A stretch of 26,030 nucleotides of DNA from CAZFQG01 sp964520785 (GCA_964520785.1 CAZFQG010000078.1:1-26030), one strand, 5' to 3'. Positions 8,599-17,515 are shown, counted from the first letter of the stretch. Made by a program: numbers and translations. The notes: generated by a model not told the origin, from the sequence alone.

Positions 8599-8871
8599 TT
8601 CGATCGGTGGTGGGTATGAGTGGGAAACGCGCGAACTGTTTGCGCCCGTTTGGTTTGCGGCGACTGGATTGGATGCGAAACCCAGTACAACGAAGAATGA
8701 CCGGTGGTTGGTTTGCCCTGGAGGGATTAAATCGGATGGAATGCTTCGCGACCTTTAGTCGGGAATTAGCGGTCGTGCAAGAAAGACCGAATGTAATAAG
8801 TAACTTGTTGCAAATAAAGGGGTTATAGCGGCTTGTCGGTATTTTCCGTGAGAAACGAACGGAGGAAACAC

Positions 8872-8901
8872 TCGACTTGAGACCGGGTTTCTAATTATAC
8901 T
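8872..8901 (+). promoter_or_regulatory. Probable promoter of the 153-aa hypothetical gene
   Basis: TCGACT (8872-8877) and TATACT (8896-8901) are separated by 18 nt. The -10 is followed by GG, as in the TATACTGG at 14877 and at 14591 on the other strand. The predicted leader before the ATG at 8933 is about 25 nt. The remainder of the 8599-8932 gap holds no gene I can support. Confidence 0.45.
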
Positions 8902-8932
8902 GGACTTCATCCACTGTCCAGGAAAACTAGCC

Positions 8933-9394
8933 ATGTCCAGAGAACGCGATACTCAAGCTTCCCTGTTTAGCCAAATCGACGTCTCGGGAGTCGGCCCTCC
9001 GAGCCGGTCCGAAGATGAAGGGCAAAATGCGCAAGCAGAGCAGACCCTTCTGCTTCGCGAGCTTCTGGCCGCGCAAGATCGCCAAAACGAGCTATTGGAG
9101 GAACTCATACAGCAGGTGGGGGCGGTTCAGCGGCAGAAGGCCAAAGAACTGGGCCAATGGAAGCGGGCCAATCCCGATCTTTCCCAGAAGTGCCGCCGCG
9201 CTGCCGAGGCGCTCAGTCGTGTTCAAACGGAGTTCCTCTCGAGCCTTACTGAGGAAATCGACCAAAACTACGAAATCTTCCTTGATGGCGAATTCATGCT
9301 CAATGAGTTTGTCGACCGATTCGGCCCCCGCTTGGCCCACTTAAATGGGGTCCTTCAGGTTTTAGGCCAATTGGCTTCCGCGCCAGGGCAGTAG
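8933..9394 (+). CDS. Conserved-looking hypothetical protein with coiled coil (153 aa)
   Basis: I do not recognise a named family. The first 35 residues are polar and low in structure (MSRERDTQASLFSQIDVSG). Residues about 37-68 (QTLLLRELLAAQDRQNELLEELIQQV) form a strongly predicted coiled coil with leucines at heptad positions. The remainder (CRRAAEALSRVQTEFLSSL, then IFLDGEFMLNEFVDRFGPR) is helical, acidic and has no catalytic signature. No signal peptide or membrane segment is visible. It is a single-gene unit with its own promoter. Codon use fits the GC-rich neighbours, so it is likely a real gene. An oligomeric adaptor or structural role is only a guess. Confidence 0.7.
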   Translation: MSRERDTQASLFSQIDVSGVGPPSRSEDEGQNAQAEQTLLLRELLAAQDRQNELLEELIQQVGAVQRQKAKELGQWKRANPDLSQKCRRAAEALSRVQTEFLSSLTEEIDQNYEIFLDGEFMLNEFVDRFGPRLAHLNGVLQVLGQLASAPGQ

Positions 9395-9418
9395 ACGCCC
9401 CCGGTTTGTTTCATTCGT

Positions 9419-9438
9419 CTCCGAAGGACATATCGGAG
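9419..9438 (+). terminator. Stem-loop downstream of the 153-aa hypothetical gene
   Basis: CTCCGA (9419-9424) pairs with TCGGAG (9433-9438) around an 8-nt loop, 25 nt after the stop codon. There is no T-run, so termination is uncertain. Confidence 0.3.
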
Positions 9439-9536
9439 CCGTCATTACTACCGTGCGCTCTAGTTGTACTGCCCCCGAGGGGGTGAACGATCTTCCGCGC
9501 TCGCCGTATACTTATGTGGGATAGTTTCTGGGTCGA

Positions 9537-9565
9537 TTGCGCCCGCGCGGCCTTTTTTGTATATT
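9537..9565 (+). promoter_or_regulatory. Possible promoter of the beta-propeller lipoprotein
   Basis: TTGCGC (9537-9542) and TATATT (9560-9565) are 17 nt apart, matching the TTGC-17-TATA pattern seen at other genes in the window. The transcript would begin near 9572, only a few nucleotides before the proposed GTG at 9579, so the message would be almost leaderless. This would also exclude the in-frame TTG at 9537 as a start. Confidence 0.35.
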
Positions 9566-9578
9566 GCAGAGATTTCTT

Positions 9579-12077
9579 GTGAAAGCAATTTCCTTCATAT
9601 TCATATTCTTCTCAACCGTGATCGTGCTTTCCGCGGGCTGTCGTCCCCGAGTGGAAACAGCGGTGGATGCACATCCTTGGCCGTCGGCCGAAACCGATCC
9701 GCGAGAGATGGAGCAGGCTTCGGATGCTTGGCCCGGGTGGCGCGGGATTGGGGGACTGGGGATTGCGAAGGGGCACCCCCCCATCGAATTCGGTCCGGAG
9801 GGAAACCTTCGTTGGCAGGTGGGCGTTCCCGGTGAGGGGAATTCGTCCCCGATTGCTTGGAAAGATCGGGTTTTTCTTACGACGGCACTTGATAAAACGG
9901 ATCCCCCGACGCTGGCGCTACTCGCCTTTGATCGTGCCGATGGTAACGAACTGTGGCGAACGGAACTGGGGACGGCGGTCGGCGATACCCACGCGAAGAA
10001 CGGTTATGCGTCGGCGACACCGGTGACCGATGGAGAAGCCATCTACGTTTTCCTCGGGACTACCGGTCTGTTCCGCGTCGGGATGGACGGCAATCGGAAA
10101 TGGAAGGCCGATCTGGGTCGGCTCGATCACATTTGGGGAACCGCCGCCAGTCCCATTCTCTACAAAGACACCGTCATCCAATCGTGCGACAGCGCCGAGC
10201 AATCGTATATCGCCGCCTTTGATAAAACGACCGGGAAGCGCCGCTGGAGGACTCAGCGGCAAAGCACCGGAGGATGGTCGACGCCGATCGTCGTCACCGC
10301 GGAGACTCCTGACGGTCCTCGATCGGAATTGATCGTCCATGGAGCGGCCGGTGACGAGGAGTCGGGCCGATTTCTCGCCGCGTATGATCCCGACTCCGGC
10401 TCGCTTCTTTGGAGGCTACCAGGAACGACGGAATTCGCCGTTCCGACGCCGGTTCACGGCGGTGGGCTCGTGTTCTGCGCCAGCGGCCGGAACGGGCCGG
10501 TCTTCGCGGTCCGTCCCGGCGGAGAGGGGATTCTGGACGAGAACCACATCCTTTGGCGCCGGCACCGCGGTGGACCGTATATTCCCTCGCCTCTGCTGTA
10601 CCGAAACCGCCTCTACACGATAGGGGACGGAGGAATCGTCCATTGCTACAACCCGGGTGACGGCCGAGAGATTTGGAGAAACCGTCTGCGAGGTCAGTTT
10701 ACCGCCAGTCCGGTCGCGACCGATGGACGAATCTATGCCGTCAGCGAACAGGGTACCGTGTACGTGTTCGCCGCGGCCGATTCGTTCGAGTTGCTCGCGA
10801 AAAATGAGCTTGGCGAGCGGTCGCTGGCCACTCCGGCGATCTCCGGAAATGACTTGTTCGTCCGAACGAAACGGACGCTATTCCGTTTTGGCACCGAAGA
10901 CTCAACGGAGCCGGATATCGCCATTCGGAAAGACGGCGACACTCCTTTGAACGGCGGGGAGTCCGAGCGTTCCGCCGCGACGCAGCCGACGTCAACCGAT
11001 TCGGACGTCGCGGCCGCGTCGGCGGACGGCTGGCCCGTATTCCGGGGATCGGCGTCGGCGACCGGTCTCGCCGGAACCACGCTGCCGGAAGAGCCGCGGC
11101 GCCGGTGGAGTTTCCGCGCCGACGAGGGGGGATTCGAGTCGACGGCCGCCATCGCCGATGGAACCGTGTATATCGGCTGCACGGATGGAAATCTCTATGC
11201 ATTCGGTCTGTCCGACGGCGAAAAGAGATGGGCGTTCACGACGGAACTTGGTTTCACCGCCCCGATCGCGGCGACCGACGGCCGTGTGTACGCCGCGGAC
11301 GCCGACGGCAAAGTGTACTGCCTCCAAGCGAATGACGGTTCGCTCGCGTGGGAATTCCAGGCCGAAGCGGAGATCAACTCCGGACCGAATTTCTTCACGC
11401 GTTCCTCCGGCGAAACGGTCGTCCTCTTCGGCGACCAAAGCGGGTTGCTGTTCGCGGTCCACGCGGTTTCCGGTGAACTCGTCTGGAAGTATCAGAGCCC
11501 GGATCAGATTCGGTGTTCTCCCGCCATTGCCGACGGAGTGACGTTTATCGCCGGGTGTGACGGCCGGTTGCACGTCGTGGATTGCGAGACGGGGGAGGAA
11601 ACGGCTTCCGTCGAGTTGGGTGATCCGACCGGTTCCACGCCGGCGGTGGCCGGCTCAAGCGCCTACGTCGGCACGGAGGGGAATCGGTTTTTCGCGGTGG
11701 ACTGGAAGTCGGGCAGTGTCACATGGACATTCGAGAATCGGCGGCGCCCCGCGGCATTCCGGTCTTCCGCGGCCTTGACGGACCAACTTGTCTTGGTCGG
11801 CTCGCGCGACAAGGTCGTGTACGCGATCGGCCGTGCTACGGGAGAGGAACGCTGGTCCTTCCCCACGCGAGGCCGTGTCGACGGCTCCCCGGTGGTCGTC
11901 GGCGAGCGGGTGTACGTCGGTTCCTCCGATGGATTTCTCTACGGATTGGATATCAAGTCGGGGGTAAAGGAATGGGAATTCGAGACCGGGGGAGCAATTC
12001 TCGCTTCGCCCGCGGTGGCGGCCGGATCATTGGTGATCGGCACGGACGACGGCGACTTGTATTGCTTTGGAGAGTAA
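9579..12077 (+). CDS. PQQ-like double beta-propeller lipoprotein
   Basis: An exported protein of about 832 aa with BamB/PQQ-like repeats. From the GTG at 9579 it starts with a basic residue, a hydrophobic stretch rich in Ile/Phe and a lipobox LSAGC ending at Cys21. It should therefore be lipid-anchored and face the periplasm. The first propeller begins WPGWRG (about residue 50) and runs to about 440. An acidic, Ser/Thr-rich linker follows, then a second propeller beginning WPVFRG (about 485). I can count eight blades in the second propeller, each with a DGxVYxGxxDGxLYAL-type strand and a SGExxWxF turn. Tryptophan-docking repeats of this type usually mediate protein-protein binding; true PQQ dehydrogenase catalytic residues are not apparent. 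The next gene starts 4 nt after the stop, so the two are co-translated. Its partner and function are unknown. Confidence 0.85.
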   Translation: MKAISFIFIFFSTVIVLSAGCRPRVETAVDAHPWPSAETDPREMEQASDAWPGWRGIGGLGIAKGHPPIEFGPEGNLRWQVGVPGEGNSSPIAWKDRVFLTTALDKTDPPTLALLAFDRADGNELWRTELGTAVGDTHAKNGYASATPVTDGEAIYVFLGTTGLFRVGMDGNRKWKADLGRLDHIWGTAASPILYKDTVIQSCDSAEQSYIAAFDKTTGKRRWRTQRQSTGGWSTPIVVTAETPDGPRSELIVHGAAGDEESGRFLAAYDPDSGSLLWRLPGTTEFAVPTPVHGGGLVFCASGRNGPVFAVRPGGEGILDENHILWRRHRGGPYIPSPLLYRNRLYTIGDGGIVHCYNPGDGREIWRNRLRGQFTASPVATDGRIYAVSEQGTVYVFAAADSFELLAKNELGERSLATPAISGNDLFVRTKRTLFRFGTEDSTEPDIAIRKDGDTPLNGGESERSAATQPTSTDSDVAAASADGWPVFRGSASATGLAGTTLPEEPRRRWSFRADEGGFESTAAIADGTVYIGCTDGNLYAFGLSDGEKRWAFTTELGFTAPIAATDGRVYAADADGKVYCLQANDGSLAWEFQAEAEINSGPNFFTRSSGETVVLFGDQSGLLFAVHAVSGELVWKYQSPDQIRCSPAIADGVTFIAGCDGRLHVVDCETGEETASVELGDPTGSTPAVAGSSAYVGTEGNRFFAVDWKSGSVTWTFENRRRPAAFRSSAALTDQLVLVGSRDKVVYAIGRATGEERWSFPTRGRVDGSPVVVGERVYVGSSDGFLYGLDIKSGVKEWEFETGGAILASPAVAAGSLVIGTDDGDLYCFGE

Positions 12078-12081
12078 CCCT

Positions 12082-13140
12082 TTGCGCGGATTAATCGGGA
12101 TACTGACGACGCGGCGCGCCCGGCGGAGGTTGCGTTTCGCCGTGGCGCTGGCTTGCTGGGGCTATGCAGTAGCGATGATTGCCCTGCTGCTCACGCTCCG
12201 CATCGGAGGGGATGCGTACTGGCTTCCGACGGTTCTTCTTTACGGCCCCAGGGTCTTCTACATCGCGCCCTTGGCCCTGATGGCGCCGGCGGCGTGGTTC
12301 GGAAATCGCCGCTGCCTGTTGGTACTGCTAATTCCGGCCGGGTTGTGGGCCGGCCCGATCATGGGGCTATGCCTCCCTTGGGCAAGGCTGACGGCTCCGG
12401 CGGATGGACGAAGCATTCGTGTGATGACGTACAACCTCCGCGGGGACGGGGCGGACCAGCGGGCAATTGGCCAATTGATCCGCGCATATGGTATCGACGT
12501 CGCGGTCTATCAAGAGTCGGGGAATGTTCAATCTTTCGTGCCCCGCGGCTGGCATAAGGAGGTCCGCCGGTCTTTGACGATCCTCTCGCGCTGGCCCATC
12601 CGTGACGTCCGAGGGCGCTATTGCCACGTTCCCTACACGCGTTGGCCGCCGGTGGACTGCCTGGCGGCGACGCTCGACACCGAGCATGGTCCGATCGACA
12701 TCGTCACGGTCCATTTCCGGACGCCCCGCTGGGGACTGGAGGAGGTCCTCGATCGGAGCACCGTAATCGATCCGAGACGTAGTAACCGTTTGATCCAGGA
12801 GATATACTATCGGGATGTCCAGTCGCGCGACGCGCGTGAGTGGATTTCGAGAAACTGCCGGTATCCGACTATCGTCGCCGGCGATTTCAATCTGGTTCCC
12901 GACGGCCGCATCTATCGGCGGCGTTGGAGCAGTCTTTCCAACGCGTTCTCGCTCGCGGGGTTCGGATACGGTTACACGCGTTGGAGTCATCTACCGCTGG
13001 ACATCCATTACGGAGCGCGGATCGACCATATTCTGTGCGACGAGCAATTCGCGGTGATCCACGCCAGACTAGGCCCTGATCTGGGATCCGACCATCTCCC
13101 GGTCATTGCTACGCTCAAAAAGCGGGATGCAAGCCCCTGA
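12082..13140 (+). CDS. Membrane-anchored endonuclease/exonuclease/phosphatase-family protein
   Basis: A 352-aa protein joining a membrane anchor to a DNase I-like metal-dependent phosphoesterase domain. The TTG at 12082 is chosen because GGAGAG (12069-12074), inside the preceding reading frame, lies 7 nt upstream; the start follows the preceding stop by 4 nt. Three hydrophobic segments occupy residues about 18-45, 50-75 and 82-105. The catalytic domain shows TYNLR with Asn118, the metal-binding QE at 144-145, TVHF with His211, GDFN at 267-270 and SDHLP with Asp337-His338. All the usual family catalytic positions are therefore present. Substrates of the family include nucleic acids, sphingomyelin and phosphoinositides. 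The external versus cytoplasmic side is not certain, but three helices and the lipoprotein neighbour favour action at the cell envelope. Confidence 0.85.
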   Translation: MRGLIGILTTRRARRRLRFAVALACWGYAVAMIALLLTLRIGGDAYWLPTVLLYGPRVFYIAPLALMAPAAWFGNRRCLLVLLIPAGLWAGPIMGLCLPWARLTAPADGRSIRVMTYNLRGDGADQRAIGQLIRAYGIDVAVYQESGNVQSFVPRGWHKEVRRSLTILSRWPIRDVRGRYCHVPYTRWPPVDCLAATLDTEHGPIDIVTVHFRTPRWGLEEVLDRSTVIDPRRSNRLIQEIYYRDVQSRDAREWISRNCRYPTIVAGDFNLVPDGRIYRRRWSSLSNAFSLAGFGYGYTRWSHLPLDIHYGARIDHILCDEQFAVIHARLGPDLGSDHLPVIATLKKRDASP

Positions 13141-13160
13141 CGCCAAAGAGCGGTTGTTTG

Positions 13161-13208
13161 AACCGTGTTTCACGAGGAGCGACGGCGCTCTCGGGAGTAC
13201 ACGGTTTC
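13161..13208 (+). terminator. Two-part hairpin between convergent genes
   Basis: The outer arms AACCGTGT (13161-13168) and ACACGGTT (13199-13206) pair perfectly. Inside them CGAGGAGCG and CGCTCTCG form a second stem with one bulge around ACGG. The plus strand continues TTTCTTG. Its place 20 bp after one gene and 31 bp from the end of the convergent one fits a bidirectional terminator. Confidence 0.55.
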
Positions 13209-13239
13209 TTGAGGAATCGTCACGGAAGTCTCGGCAAGC

Positions 13240-14499
13240 CTACCGCGTGTTTTCGCGATTCCATTTGAGCTTCACCACGTAAATGGCGTTGTTGCTGCCA
13301 TACTTCTCACAACCCTTTGGTTGCATCCATTCAGCCGCGATGACCCACGTCTCCTCCGGTGAGACGTCACAGACGCCGAAATTCCCCAGTCGAGCGCCGC
13401 GTTCCGGCGTCAGCTTCCGCTCCGTGGATCGGATCACGCACAAACGTTCGGGATCAACCCTGCCCATGAACAATGGGGCACGGTGGCGAAACACGTGGTC
13501 ATTGTCGGCGCCGCGTCGCGTGTAGACAAGAAACAGGCCGTCTCGATGGGTGACCCAATGCTGCTGCGTGTTGTAGTTGCCCAGGAGTTCACCGTCGTCG
13601 AATCGCCATTTTTTCGGCTCGTCGTAACGCAACCCGTCGACCCCACTGGTCACCCATCCGTGCCGATCGTTCCTCAGCGTCAGGAAGAACCGATCTTTGA
13701 ACTTCGTCAACGAGGGTTCGCCGAAGCCTCGCGGATCGGCAATCGTCAACTCATCACCATGTTCAACGTAACGCAGGGTTTGGCCGTCAAAAGTACAGCG
13801 CACCACGGTCGAAATTCCGTTTTGCTGTCGAGAGTCCTTGAAGTAAATCGGCAAAAGAATATCCCCGTTGGGGAGATCGTACCGCTGTGTCGAACCGGCT
13901 CCGGCATTCTCGAACTTCTTGTCGTCCGGCATTTCAAGCAGCTTGTATGGCTTCCATTCGTCTCGATGGACATCGTACACGGAGTAGGCGGTGTGCCGCG
14001 GCCGAACCCGCATCAGGCGATTGTCCTCGTACCAGACGGTATGCCCCGTTCCCAAGAGGGTCCCGGTGGCGGCGTGCCACATCGGCGTGAAGTCGCATAC
14101 CGTCATTACGATATTCTCGCCCATACTCTTGCGTTCGAAGACTGGTTCGCCTTGGAACTCCGTCCAGCTCTTGGCAAGATCCGTGGTCCGCATGGTGTGA
14201 AGCTGATAGAAAACGTCCGAACCGGTCAGGAGCAGCTTCTGCGCGGTCATCACTAGATGGGGCGAGTCCGTGGGGTTGGTGTCGGACGAAGGCGGAATCG
14301 CTCCGGCCCGGGCATGGACCCAGCAGGTTTTCCCATCAAAACCTTCCCGGGCGACGCTCAATTCCACCACATAGTCGAGCCCGTCCTCGCCGGAACCTTC
14401 CGCCGCGCCAAGAACGGCGGTCGCCAGCGGCGCGATCAGGACCGCCATAACCGGTAAGACGCGATGATTCAACACGAGTACCCTGCTGGAATGTCTCAT
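13240..14499 (-). CDS. Secreted sialidase-superfamily (BNR/Asp-box-like) protein
   Basis: An exported protein of about 419 aa with a predicted beta-propeller fold of the exo-alpha-sialidase superfamily. The ATG at 14499 is chosen because GGAGA sits 5 nt upstream; an ATG at 14565 would add a polar 22-residue extension in front of the signal. The N-terminus (MRHSSRVLVLNHRVLP, then a hydrophobic run to AVLGAAEG) is a signal peptide. TTDLAKSW is a degenerate Asp-box. GEPSLTKFKDRFFLTLRND and YTRRGADNDHVFRHRAPLFMG are typical of the sialidase-like proteins abundant in planctomycetes. I cannot place the full set of catalytic Arg/Glu/Tyr residues, so sialic acid is not assured as substrate. It diverges from the symporter gene, which suggests extracytoplasmic release of a sugar for uptake. 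Confidence 0.75.
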   Translation of the reverse strand: MRHSSRVLVLNHRVLPVMAVLIAPLATAVLGAAEGSGEDGLDYVVELSVAREGFDGKTCWVHARAGAIPPSSDTNPTDSPHLVMTAQKLLLTGSDVFYQLHTMRTTDLAKSWTEFQGEPVFERKSMGENIVMTVCDFTPMWHAATGTLLGTGHTVWYEDNRLMRVRPRHTAYSVYDVHRDEWKPYKLLEMPDDKKFENAGAGSTQRYDLPNGDILLPIYFKDSRQQNGISTVVRCTFDGQTLRYVEHGDELTIADPRGFGEPSLTKFKDRFFLTLRNDRHGWVTSGVDGLRYDEPKKWRFDDGELLGNYNTQQHWVTHRDGLFLVYTRRGADNDHVFRHRAPLFMGRVDPERLCVIRSTERKLTPERGARLGNFGVCDVSPEETWVIAAEWMQPKGCEKYGSNNAIYVVKLKWNRENTR

Positions 14500-14585
14500 G
14501 GATTCTCCATTTTCATGACGTGTGCCATGGTACGTATTCAACTTCTTTTCCACGTCCGATGACAAGACGGACGGACTGTCCCGCC

Positions 14586-14614
14586 AGTATAAAACGCGAG
14601 AGAGCGGAACGCAA
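14586..14614 (-). promoter_or_regulatory. Promoter of the sialidase-like gene
   Basis: On the minus strand, TTGCGT (14609-14614) and TATACT (14586-14591) are separated by exactly 17 nt. Transcription would start near 14579, giving a leader of about 80 nt before the ATG at 14499. Confidence 0.6.
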
Positions 14615-14797
14615 ACACACCCAGCGGCCGACTTGTTCCCTACCGAGCCCGACTGTACATCCCGGCCTGCGCGGCCGGTTATCTTCTGGAAAACGGGACG
14701 CGTTCGGAGAGCCCCGGTTTACAAGACATCTGCCGGATAACGGCCTATCGAGTAAGAGGCACTGCGGACGCCAAGTTCAGAAATAGGAACTTATGTC

Positions 14798-14812
14798 GAA
14801 AAGACGCTTTTC
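14798..14812. promoter_or_regulatory. 15-nt inverted repeat in the divergent intergenic region
   Basis: GAAAAG-ACG-CTTTTC is a perfect palindrome with a 3-nt centre, lying between the two divergent genes. It sits about 65 nt before a -10-like TATACT at 14877-14882 that would serve the symporter gene. It could be an operator. No protein-coding gene is evident in the 14500-14952 gap. Confidence 0.35.
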
Positions 14813-14876
14813 ATCTGGTTCCGGCATGGGACTGCCACGCCTTTTGGACCGGCTGGCGTGCGCAAGAGTAATCGGC

Positions 14877-14882
14877 TATACT
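14877..14882 (+). promoter_or_regulatory. Possible -10 element for the HEAT-SSS symporter gene
   Basis: TATACT followed by GGG lies 70 nt before the ATG at 14953. No good -35 is found at 16-18 nt, so the promoter may need an activator, or this element may be wrong. Confidence 0.3.
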
Positions 14883-14952
14883 GGGATGTTCATTGGAAGC
14901 TGGCGTCCGATAAGGATACCGAAGGCCGAGGATATTGACCGAGACGAGCCGT

Positions 14953-17487
14953 ATGAAACGACCAGATCGCCGCACTTCCCTTCTCACCGGGTTCTTCTGG
15001 ATCTCCTTCGCCATCGTGCTCTTGCCTGGGTGTTCAGGCACCGGGCCTACGGCCGAAACGGTGAAGGAACTTTCCCCCCAACAGCGTGATTCGGCAGCCG
15101 AGCTGTTGCGCGATACGATGCTTCGGCAGGGAGAATTCGTTAAGGTACATGCGGCGGAATACCTGCTTTCCCTGGACCACTCGCAGGGAGTGAAGGAGCT
15201 TTTTCTGGATGAAGAAGCGGACTTCGCGGACGAGCCGAAGAAACGCATCGGGATTTGGCGGGTGCTGGCAAAGGCGACTTACAACGAGGAGCGCGACGCT
15301 TGGATCAGCAAGATATGGGCCGTATATCGAGATCCGGACGCCGAAGACCGGGGAACGGCGATCGAGACTTTGGCGAAGCTCCATCCACCTATCAAGGGGA
15401 AGAATTCGCAAGATGCCGAGGCGCTCAACGCGCTTTTGGAAAAGGACATGGCAAGCGACGACCGCGACCTGTCCGTGGGAGCGGCGTGGCTCCTGGCGGC
15501 CGCCGGTTCCGAGAAACAGAAACGCGCGGCATTTGAACGGCTGCGGAAACTGCTCGGCGCGGATAAGCCCGAGACGCGTTTCTACGCGGCATATGCTCTA
15601 AGGCATCTCGCGGCACGAGGAGGATTACCGAAAGATGTCGGCGACGCATTGTTGGAATCGATTGAAGGCGAGACCGACGAAAGCGCGAAGATGCACAAGT
15701 TGACGGCCGCCGCCGCGGTCGCTCACGACCGGAAGAAGACGTTCCCGAAGGAACGGTACGACAGTATCAAAAAGCGGCTTTTGGCGTATGCCCGAAGCGA
15801 GACGGAACGGCATCGTTATCACGCGTTGAATACACTGGCGGAACTGGCTCTGTTCAGTGACCTGCCGGTGTTATTGGAATCGCAGCGGGACGCCAGCGCC
15901 GACGTCCGCGCGACGGCCGCCTGGGCGGTCTTACGGCTGGAACGCCGGACCGAACGCGGTCTGGTGTTTTTGGACTGGGCGGTCATTGGTTTATACCTTG
16001 TGGGCATGGTGGCGGTTGGGGTGTACTATTCGCTTCGAGTGAAGACGACGGACGATTACCTTTTGGGGGGCCGAAACATGAACGCCTTGAGCGTCGGCCT
16101 GTCCCTCTTCGCCACCCTCCTAAGCACCATCACCTACCTGGCTTGGCCCGGGGAAATCATCCGTTTTGGACCGATGATGCTCGCCATGATCGCCGCCTAT
16201 CCACTCGTGTTTTTCCTGGCCGGATACTTCATGATTCCGTTCATCATGAAACTCCGGATCACCAGCGCGTATGAGTTGCTGGAAACGCGTTTGGGGCTTC
16301 CCGTCAGGATGCTCGGTTCGTCTCTTTTTCTTCTCATGCGACTGACATGGATGGCTGTCATCATCTATGCGACGACCGCCACGGTGCTGATTCCGCTAAT
16401 GGGACTCGACGTCGCGTACACTCCACTCGTTTGCGCAATTCTCGGTTTCATTACGATAGTCTACACGTCGCTGGGCGGCCTGCGCGCGGTCGTCTTTACC
16501 GACGTGACGCAGACGGTTATTCTCTTCGGCGGCGCGGCACTGACCGTGGTTTTGGTGACGATTCGCCTTGGGGGAGTCGCCGAATGGCTGCCGACCGCTT
16601 GGCCCACCCATTGGCCGGAACCGGTTTGGGGATTCAGTTCGACGGCAAGAGTCACTTTTCTCGGAGCGTTTCTGGCCCATTTCACCTGGTGGGTATGCAC
16701 GGCCGGTTCGGACCAAATGGCAATCCAGCGCTATTTGGCGACCCGCGACGTGGGTTCGGCCCGGGGTGTGCTTCTGACTTCCCTTCTGGCCAATGTCGTC
16801 GTGGCGTCGCTGCTCTCAATCGTGGGATTGAGTCTGCTGGCATATTTTCGGCTGAACCCACACTTATTGCCGGACGGCAAGAGCCTCATTGACAACGCCG
16901 ATTCGCTCTTCCCGCGGTTCATTGCGTACGGGATGCCCGCGGGAATTAGCGGTTTGGTCGTGGCCGGATTACTGGCGGCCGCGATGTCGAGCCTTTCCTC
17001 CGGGGTAAATTCCTCCTGTTCGGTCATCGCCGTCGATTTCGTCGACCGTTTCCGCAAGAACCGGGACGAAAGCGAACTGGACCATGTGAAGATCGCCAAG
17101 TACATCTCGGTAGCCGTCGGTGTCATCGTGGTGGCCTTGAGTGCCGGTGTCGTATTCGTCTCCGGCAACCTGCTCGAAGTCACCAATAAGGTGGTTAACC
17201 TCCTGACGGCGCCCCTGTTCGGTTTGTTTTTTATGGCGATGTTCGTCAGGAGGGCGAACGGCACAGGTACGCTCGTCGGCGCCGCCGTCGGCATCGTCGT
17301 CGTGAGCCTGATTAACTTCTGGAAAGACCTTACCGGGAGTGGAATCAGTTTCCTGTGGGCCATGCCGGCAAGTTTCATTGCTCAAATCGGCGTCGGCGTG
17401 GTCGTCAGCCACCTCACATGGAGCGAGCCGAAGAAAGAACTCGACGCCTTGATTGCCGACAGCCCCGACGAGGTGACGGGGGAGTAA
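14953..17487 (+). CDS. HEAT-repeat lipoprotein domain fused to a sodium:solute symporter
   Basis: An 844-aa fusion. From the ATG at 14953 the first 27 residues form a lipoprotein signal (MKRPDRRTSLL, hydrophobic core, lipobox LPGC with Cys27); an in-frame TTG at 14935 would add six residues. Residues about 35-335 are soluble and helical, with HEAT-like repeats (VKVHAAEYLLSL, SVGAAWLLAAAG, RFYAAYALRHLA, VRATAAWAVLRL). From about 338 a transporter of the SSS family follows, with about 13 membrane helices. It carries YLLGGRNM near 372 and the sodium-site helix AAAMSSLSSGVNSS near 676-690. SSS proteins usually have an outside N-terminus, so the HEAT domain would face the periplasm, in keeping with the lipobox. 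It diverges from the sialidase-like gene, suggesting sugar or sialic acid import; the substrate is not proven. Confidence 0.88.
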   Translation: MKRPDRRTSLLTGFFWISFAIVLLPGCSGTGPTAETVKELSPQQRDSAAELLRDTMLRQGEFVKVHAAEYLLSLDHSQGVKELFLDEEADFADEPKKRIGIWRVLAKATYNEERDAWISKIWAVYRDPDAEDRGTAIETLAKLHPPIKGKNSQDAEALNALLEKDMASDDRDLSVGAAWLLAAAGSEKQKRAAFERLRKLLGADKPETRFYAAYALRHLAARGGLPKDVGDALLESIEGETDESAKMHKLTAAAAVAHDRKKTFPKERYDSIKKRLLAYARSETERHRYHALNTLAELALFSDLPVLLESQRDASADVRATAAWAVLRLERRTERGLVFLDWAVIGLYLVGMVAVGVYYSLRVKTTDDYLLGGRNMNALSVGLSLFATLLSTITYLAWPGEIIRFGPMMLAMIAAYPLVFFLAGYFMIPFIMKLRITSAYELLETRLGLPVRMLGSSLFLLMRLTWMAVIIYATTATVLIPLMGLDVAYTPLVCAILGFITIVYTSLGGLRAVVFTDVTQTVILFGGAALTVVLVTIRLGGVAEWLPTAWPTHWPEPVWGFSSTARVTFLGAFLAHFTWWVCTAGSDQMAIQRYLATRDVGSARGVLLTSLLANVVVASLLSIVGLSLLAYFRLNPHLLPDGKSLIDNADSLFPRFIAYGMPAGISGLVVAGLLAAAMSSLSSGVNSSCSVIAVDFVDRFRKNRDESELDHVKIAKYISVAVGVIVVALSAGVVFVSGNLLEVTNKVVNLLTAPLFGLFFMAMFVRRANGTGTLVGAAVGIVVVSLINFWKDLTGSGISFLWAMPASFIAQIGVGVVVSHLTWSEPKKELDALIADSPDEVTGE

Positions 17488-17515
17488 CCAGCCCGCGCCG
17501 AGACCGGCATCGCTC

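Noticed and set aside
8607..8828. 73-codon plus-strand frame in the 8599-8932 gap
   Set aside because: No Shine-Dalgarno, an Arg/Met/Trp-rich sequence with no family resemblance, and a good promoter for the next gene follows it.
13483..14256. 257-codon plus-strand frame opposite the sialidase-like gene
   Set aside because: It lies opposite a gene with a signal peptide, a Shine-Dalgarno and recognisable family motifs.
14793..15089. 98-codon plus-strand frame before the symporter
   Set aside because: It overlaps the start of the symporter gene in another frame and has no recognisable sequence; the palindrome and the -10-like site fit a regulatory region better.
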